NCBI GenBank assembly: GCA_002434335.1
Contig: DJJW01000023.1
Coordinates: 45,593 to 54,784, forward strand
Length of the DNA: 9,192 nt
Direction of reading: 5' to 3'
Source of the DNA: Lachnoclostridium sp. UBA6558
GTDB taxonomy: Bacteria; Bacillota; Clostridia; Lachnospirales; Lachnospiraceae
The notes under the pieces are model-generated. The model did not search any database and was not told the DNA's origin. It saw only the letters and a list, made by a program, of their open reading frames with translations. Shown here one piece after another: positions 6,006 to 9,192 of the stretch; positions within the stretch are counted from its first letter, which is position 1; each line of letters starts with the position of its first letter. Made by a program: the position numbers and the translations under genes.

Positions 6006-6348
6006 AAAATTCTGACCAATCCTTTTCTTTAAAACCAATCAGTACATTATCCTTATCAATTATAATAGGACGTTTAACCAGCATACCGTCACTTCCCAAT
6101 AAACGGTATTGCTCCTCTACTGTAATTGAGGGTAGTTTATCCTTTAACTCCAGTTCCTTATAAACCAAACCACTGGTATTAAAAAATTTCTTTAAAGGAA
6201 ATCCGCTTAATTTGTGCCAGACTTTTATTTCCTCCGATGTGGGATTTTCCGCTTTAATATCTCTGGCTTCATAACTTATATGATTATCATCCAGCCACTT
6301 TTTGGCTTTCTGACAGGTTGTACATTTGGGATACCATAAAAATAGCAT
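5995..6348 (-). CDS. ArsC/Spx-family thioredoxin-fold protein with CxxC
   Basis: The 117-aa product belongs to the arsenate reductase (ArsC)/Spx/YffB family. It has Cys9 and Cys12 in PKCTTCQKA near the N-terminus, the family's middle region FPLKKFFNTSG, and the KRPIII loop with Arg93-Pro94 that sits close to the active cysteine. Such proteins are glutaredoxin-like reductases or, as in Spx, redox-sensing RNA polymerase partners. The CxxC pair is Spx-like; which activity applies cannot be read from the sequence. The frame is open to 6396, but AAGGAGG six or seven bases before the ATG at 6348 sets the start. Its last codons overlap moaC, tying it tightly to Moco synthesis. A link to arsenate is not supported by any arsB or arsR next to it. 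Confidence 0.85.
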   Translation of the reverse strand: MLFLWYPKCTTCQKAKKWLDDNHISYEARDIKAENPTSEEIKVWHKLSGFPLKKFFNTSGLVYKELELKDKLPSITVEEQYRLLGSDGMLVKRPIIIDKDNVLIGFKEKDWSEFYGK

Positions 6349-6386
6349 TTGTTTTCCTCCTTTTTCATTACCGGCAATTTCTTCTG

Positions 6387-7148
6387 TTAATAGCAAGTAT
6401 AAAGCCTGCCGTTCTTTTTAAGCCAGTCACGTTTGATCTTGTAATCCGGCAGTACTTTCTCCACCTCAATCCAGAAGTTTTTCGAATGATCCATATGTTT
6501 TCTATGCGCCAGTTCATGTATTACCACATAATCAATAATTGGTTCCGGCATCATCATCAGCTTCCAGTTAAAATTCAGGTTTCCTTTGCTGCTGCAGCTG
6601 CCCCATCTGGTCTTTTGCTCTCGAACAGTGATTCTTCCATAATTGGTACCCATTCGTTTGGCATAATATGAAGCTTTCATTTCCAGGGTGTCTTTTGCAT
6701 AACGTCTGTACCAGTCAGCAATATATTCTCTAATAACAGCTTTCTCTTCTGTCTGGGTTTCAAGTGTCAGTATACGCTTACCACCAGGAAGTTTATGATA
6801 GTGGAGATTAATAAAATCTCTTCCGCCTCTGTTAATAATCTGTAAGGTCAGCTCACCCAATACAAAGGGAAGTGCAGCTCCGTCCTGATATATTTCTTCA
6901 TACCCTGCCTTAGCGGTTAACCCGTCTTCCTTCTCATTGTAATTGCAAAATTCTTTATATTTATTATATAATTTGTATTTATTCTCATTAATCAGCTGCC
7001 TGACTTCATAATCCGGAACGCGGTTAGGGACTCTTGCTGTAATAGTGCCATCGGCTTTCAGTTCAAGACTTATGGTTTTCCTGGCTGAATAAACAACCTT
7101 TACTGCAAACTTTTCATTTTCAATTTCAAAATCAACCTCTTTCAGCAG
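6387..7148 (-). CDS. YgjP/DUF45-type zinc metallopeptidase (HELAH)
   Basis: The C-terminal half carries a zincin signature: the two His of HELAH (residues 211-215 from the proposed start) bind zinc with Glu as catalytic base, followed by HMDHSKNFW. Upstream is REQKTRWGSCSSKGNLNFNW, the hallmark of the YgjP-like/WLM group of predicted cytosolic metallopeptidases. No signal peptide or membrane helix is seen. The substrate is unknown. The frame reaches an ATG at 7214, but that ATG lies between the -35 and -10 boxes of the promoter and has no ribosome binding site. The strong AAGGAGG at 7158-7164 is followed by no in-frame ATG, GTG or TTG; the first plausible codon is CTG at 7146-7148, giving 253 aa. 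It is the first gene of the six-gene operon, 38 bases before the ArsC/Spx-like gene. An annotation starting at 7214 would be 22 residues longer. Confidence 0.88.
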   Translation of the reverse strand: MLKEVDFEIENEKFAVKVVYSARKTISLELKADGTITARVPNRVPDYEVRQLINENKYKLYNKYKEFCNYNEKEDGLTAKAGYEEIYQDGAALPFVLGELTLQIINRGGRDFINLHYHKLPGGKRILTLETQTEEKAVIREYIADWYRRYAKDTLEMKASYYAKRMGTNYGRITVREQKTRWGSCSSKGNLNFNWKLMMMPEPIIDYVVIHELAHRKHMDHSKNFWIEVEKVLPDYKIKRDWLKKNGRLYTCY

Positions 7149-7154
7149 TTTATG

Positions 7155-7164
7155 ACACCTCCTT
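7155..7164 (-). promoter_or_regulatory. Strong ribosome binding site pointing to a CTG start
   Basis: AAGGAGGTGT on the - strand is almost perfectly complementary to the 16S rRNA 3' end. With GGAGG at 7158-7162, nine bases separate it from CTG at 7148. The nearby GTG overlaps the site itself and is followed at once by an in-frame TAA, so it is not a start. Confidence 0.65.
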
Positions 7165-7169
7165 ACAGG

Positions 7170-7191
7170 ATTAATTGTTTGACTGTTTAAT
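7170..7191. promoter_or_regulatory. Operator-like repeat in the leader of the Moco operon
   Basis: On the - strand ATTAAACAG...CAAACAATTAAT is an imperfect inverted repeat whose ends GATTAA/TTAATC pair (7169-7192). Its + strand shares the 10-base word TTAATTGTTT with the perfect palindrome at the HMA promoter, and both lie just downstream of a -10 box. The same or a related ArsR-type repressor might bind both (inference). Confidence 0.4.
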
Positions 7192-7252
7192 CTATAGCAG
7201 GTATTATAGCACATCTTTATTGAATATCCAATTAAAAAAACTGCTATAGCAG
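7192..7252. repeat. CTATAGCAG copies flanking the Moco operon promoter
   Basis: CTATAGCAG occurs at 7192-7200 and again at 7244-7252, the second within the perfect 12-bp palindrome CTGCTATAGCAG (7241-7252). The copies lie 52 bp apart, about five helical turns, and bracket both the -35 and the -10. This layout could suit a protein bound at two sites, but the motif is not one I recognise. Confidence 0.45.
7203..7231 (-). promoter_or_regulatory. Sigma-A promoter of the metallopeptidase-Moco operon
   Basis: On the - strand -35 TTGGAT (7226-7231), a 17-base spacer and a perfect extended -10 TGCTATAAT (TATAAT at 7203-7208) form a strong promoter. Transcription should start near 7195, about 45 bases before the CTG at 7148, and excludes the ATG at 7214 as a start. 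Confidence 0.8.
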
Positions 7253-7327
7253 ATAATCTATTGTTAAATCAATCTGTAATAATTTTCCACAGTAGGAGAA
7301 CTTTCTTTTTTCTAATCAAAATTAAGT

Positions 7328-7346
7328 TATACAAAAACTTTGTATA
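7328..7346. promoter_or_regulatory. Perfect 8-3-8 palindrome upstream of the CBS gene
   Basis: TATACAAA (7328-7335) and TTTGTATA (7339-7346) are exact reverse complements around AAC, 76 bases before the CBS start. The right arm overlaps a possible weak -35 TTGTAT (7340-7345), with CATAAA (7362-7367) as a poor -10. It may be an operator; the regulator is unknown. The rest of 7215-7421 holds the divergent Moco operon promoter and no gene. Confidence 0.45.
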
Positions 7347-7421
7347 TATAACCATTTAACTCATAAAGTTTCATTTATAAATAAACAATAATATGGGTAT
7401 TCTAATTTCGGAGGTGATTTT

Positions 7422-7847
7422 ATGAAAGTAAAAGACATTATGTCAACAGAAATAGAAAGTGTATGCTGTGAAGATTCAATTGAAAAATGTGCCCAGTTAA
7501 TGAAACAGCATGATATCGGTTCTCTCCCTGTTTGTGATAATGATAAAGTTGTCGGTATTGTTACCGACCGTGACTTAGCTTTACGCAGTATTGCAGAAGG
7601 ACAGGATTGGAAGGCACAGAAGGTTTCCGATGTCATGACAAAGAATCCTTCCCTTGGAAGTCCGGATATGAATGTAAAAGATGCAGCAGAGATTATGAGC
7701 CGCCAGCAGATCAGGCGTTTGCCCATAGTAGAAAATAACAGTCTGGTAGGAATTGTTGCTTTAGGTGATATCGCCCTTGAGCCTGCACTGTCCGACAGAG
7801 CCGAAGACAGCTTACGGGATATCTCTAAGCCAAACCATTTTCACTAA
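7422..7847 (+). CDS. Tandem CBS-domain protein
   Basis: The 141-aa product consists of two CBS domains (about residues 1-58 and 67-122) that should fold into one Bateman module, with no attached enzyme or DNA-binding domain. Each begins with a KVxDIM/KVSDVM-type strand and contains the usual SLPV.....VVGIVTDRDL or RLPIV...SLVGIVALGDI pattern. Bateman modules bind adenine nucleotides and act as energy or redox sensors, usually by acting on a partner protein; the ligand and partner cannot be told here. The start follows a strong GGAGG (7410-7414) with seven-base spacing. It is the only complete + strand gene, divergent from the Moco operon and convergent with the NifX-like gene. The short tail ends in HFH. 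It is probably a stand-alone regulator unrelated to its neighbours. Confidence 0.92.
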   Translation: MKVKDIMSTEIESVCCEDSIEKCAQLMKQHDIGSLPVCDNDKVVGIVTDRDLALRSIAEGQDWKAQKVSDVMTKNPSLGSPDMNVKDAAEIMSRQQIRRLPIVENNSLVGIVALGDIALEPALSDRAEDSLRDISKPNHFH

Positions 7848-7854
7848 CTAATAA

Positions 7855-7897
7855 AAAGCTGTTACCTGCCAGAAGACTCCTGGTTTGTAACAGCTTT
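7855..7897. terminator. Terminator between the CBS and NifX-like genes
   Basis: AAAGCTGTTAC (7855-7865) pairs exactly with GTAACAGCTTT (7887-7897), with an inner CCAG/CTGG stem. On the - strand it is followed by TTTTT-rich sequence (AGCTTTTTATT), a good tail for the NifX-like transcript. The + strand tail (TTTCATTCATT) is weaker, but the hairpin probably serves both converging genes. Confidence 0.85.
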
Positions 7898-7937
7898 CAT
7901 TCATTATGGAATAGCCCCTCCCAGTTAGATTATTCTT

Positions 7938-8297
7938 TTATCTTTGCTGATAAATAAGGTTAATCCTCCTGTCATATTCCATTAGTTTTTTAACAGCACT
8001 GTCAATGTAATGCCTTATGGTCAATACTGAAATTCCTTTCTCATTAAGTACATACTCCGCGGAAGGACCTATTTGACTTACAAGGATATAACGGCAATCC
8101 GATAGCTTTTCTGCAATGTTATACAGCGCCTCAGCTTCATGCTCCTTCCCCTGACAGACAGGCGTAATCTTTCTTTCTTCCAGGTACCGAAACTCCTCCT
8201 CGTCATTTACTTCGCCTATGTAGAAATATTCTGCTCTTCCAAAATGCTGATTTATCACTTTTCCGTCCGTGCTTGCAATCGCTATCTTGTAAGCCAT
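7938..8297 (-). CDS. NifX-like dinitrogenase FeMo-cofactor-binding domain protein
   Basis: The 119-aa product is a single NifB-C/NifX/NafY domain, a fold that holds NifB-co or FeMo-co during nitrogenase cofactor assembly. It begins KIAIASTDGKVINQHFGRAEYF, with the HFGRA signature at 18-22, and contains SDCRYILVSQIGPSA at 66-80, both typical. His18 and the cysteines (48 and 68) are candidate cluster contacts. The ATG at 8297 follows GGAAGGAG on the - strand. It starts 48 bases after the NifB-like gene and is surely cotranscribed with it. In many bacteria this domain is fused to the C-terminus of NifB; here it is a separate protein. Members also occur outside nitrogen fixation, so it need not imply nitrogenase. 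Confidence 0.9.
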   Translation of the reverse strand: MAYKIAIASTDGKVINQHFGRAEYFYIGEVNDEEEFRYLEERKITPVCQGKEHEAEALYNIAEKLSDCRYILVSQIGPSAEYVLNEKGISVLTIRHYIDSAVKKLMEYDRRINLIYQQR

Positions 8298-8345
8298 GTT
8301 ATCTCTCCTTCCAACGTCTGGTCATGGTTACTTTCTGTATCTACA

Positions 8346-9192
8346 TTAACCGTGAGAAAATGTTTCTTTCATGGACAATTTTCCAAAGTATATTTGATCA
8401 GCAAATTCCTTCTCTCCAGGTATTCCGACTGCATCTGCACGACATCTCTGACAATGTCTGAATACGTCAATATATTTACCAGCCTTCCATCTGGCACTGT
8501 CTATCTCCAAACACCCCGGCGCCTTTATCTCTTTTAATTCATGCTGAGGTATTAAGGGTATTATATTATAGATTGTAGCGCCTGCTTCACTGACTATTCT
8601 TGCAATCTCTTCAATGTGGTCTTCATTTATGCCAGGAATCAGCACAGTATTAACTTTTATGGTTATACCTGCATCAGCTGCCTTCTTAATACCTCTTAAT
8701 TGATTTTCAATCAGAATTCTTGCTCCTTCTTCCCCCTCATATCTCTTGCCATGGTAATATATACCGGTGCATATCTTCGCTTGTATGGAAGGGGTAACCG
8801 CATTTACTGTTACGGTAAGACTGTCAATTCCTGCTTCTATGACTTCATCTGCTTTTTCATACAACAACAGACCATTAGTGCTCATACACTTTAATAAATC
8901 GGGAAATTCCTCTTTTATGAGCTTGAATGTATTTAAAGCATAAGGCGAAGCCAAGGTATCACCAGGTCCTGCTATGCCGGCTACGGTGATTTCCGGACAG
9001 AGTTCAAGGGATTTTCTGATAATCTCCAGGGCTTCCGATTCCTTTAATACACCGAAAGAAACTCCTGGTCTTTGTTCTGTCTGATTGATCTTTCTGTCAC
9101 AGAACTTACATTCTATGTTACAACCGGGACTTACCGGTAAATGAATACGTCCTTTATTGGTTTTATGCCCGCCGAAACAAGGGTGGGAATTC
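8346..9192 (-). CDS. nifB: NifB-like radical SAM protein, N-terminus cut by window edge
   Basis: NifB builds the eight-iron carbide cluster (NifB-co) that becomes the nitrogenase cofactor. The frame is open to the window edge (first codon at 9189-9191), with 281 residues visible, so probably only a few to a few tens of N-terminal residues are missing. From the edge it shows HPCF (a cluster-ligand motif), GRIHLPVSPGC, the radical SAM CxxxCxxC at visible residues 24-31, RPGV, AGPGDTLA, KCMSTNGL, VNAV, VNTVLIPGIN and near the end HCQRCRADAVG, all NifB marks in the right order. A TTG internal start would cut off the radical SAM site and is wrong. The CDRKINQTEQRPGV stretch lacks the extra Cys of the RKxDC motif I recall from Azotobacter-type NifB. 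The NifX domain is not fused but encoded just downstream. Assignment to NifB is strong; a role in nitrogen fixation depends on nif structural genes that are not in view. Confidence 0.9.
   Translation of the reverse strand, partial: NSHPCFGGHKTNKGRIHLPVSPGCNIECKFCDRKINQTEQRPGVSFGVLKESEALEIIRKSLELCPEITVAGIAGPGDTLASPYALNTFKLIKEEFPDLLKCMSTNGLLLYEKADEVIEAGIDSLTVTVNAVTPSIQAKICTGIYYHGKRYEGEEGARILIENQLRGIKKAADAGITIKVNTVLIPGINEDHIEEIARIVSEAGATIYNIIPLIPQHELKEIKAPGCLEIDSARWKAGKYIDVFRHCQRCRADAVGIPGEKEFADQIYFGKLSMKETFSHG

Noticed and set aside
5995..6348. Calling this gene an arsenate reductase of an ars operon
   Set aside because: It has a CxxC rather than a plain ArsC context, and no arsenite exporter or adjacent ars regulator; it overlaps moaC.
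6318..6671. 117-codon + strand frame
   Set aside because: It lies opposite the metallopeptidase and ArsC/Spx-like genes, both with firm motifs; no independent support.
7361..7726. 121-codon - strand frame opposite the CBS gene
   Set aside because: The + strand CBS frame has clear domains and a strong ribosome binding site; this is its shadow.
8139..8537. 132-codon + strand frame, with a 62-codon one in another frame
   Set aside because: Opposite the NifX-like and NifB-like genes; no recognisable product.
9187..9192. EcoRI site exactly at the window end, suggesting a cloned fragment boundary
   Set aside because: GAATTC also occurs internally, for example near 2665, 2772 and 4716, so the end position is likely coincidence.

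Overview
The window looks like a chromosomal segment of a low-GC anaerobic Firmicute, most likely a clostridium and plausibly Lachnospiraceae. The grounds are AT-rich intergenic DNA, strong GGAGG-type ribosome binding sites, consensus sigma-A promoters, U-tailed hairpin terminators and the protein families present. The taxon is inference; no rRNA or marker gene is visible.

Left third (1-3330), metal homeostasis. The C-terminal end of an ArsR/SmtB-type repressor runs on the + strand and converges, over a shared bidirectional terminator, on a Zn/Cd/Pb P1B-type ATPase on the - strand. The pump has no N-terminal metal-binding domain. A free-standing 72-aa HMA domain of the CadA/ZntA type (DCANC) lies upstream with its own near-consensus promoter, a perfect 10-6-10 palindromic operator at the expected transcription start, and its own terminator. 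Between the HMA gene and the pump lie about 860 bp without a credible gene. They hold three different repeat structures: a 13-bp tandem array, a 216-bp imperfect inverted repeat and three copies of a 21-bp repeat.

Middle (3360-7260), a six-gene - strand operon. In transcription order it encodes a YgjP/DUF45-type HELAH zinc metallopeptidase, an ArsC/Spx-like thioredoxin-fold protein, MoaC, MoaA, a MOSC-domain protein and a MogA/MoaB-type protein, then a strong terminator. MoaA and MoaC make cyclic pyranopterin monophosphate, the first molybdenum cofactor (Moco) intermediate; MogA/MoaB acts late, at molybdopterin adenylylation. moaD, moaE and moeA are not in the window. The promoter is well defined and shows that the first gene does not start at its upstream ATG; a CTG start behind a strong ribosome binding site is the best candidate.

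Right (7260-9192). A + strand tandem-CBS protein is transcribed divergently from the Moco operon. It converges on a - strand pair: a NifX-like FeMo-cofactor-binding-domain protein and, upstream of it, an almost complete NifB-like radical SAM protein cut by the window edge. One block of DNA therefore carries parts of both biological molybdenum pathways, Moco and a NifB-type cluster, beside a metal-efflux module. The NifB homologue lacks one cysteine that I remember as usual in nitrogenase NifB, so its role in nitrogen fixation is likely but not proven.

The strongest leads for something undescribed are the repeat-filled interval between the HMA gene and its presumed partner pump, the possible shared operator between the metal module and the Moco operon, and the two unexplained genes that head that operon.
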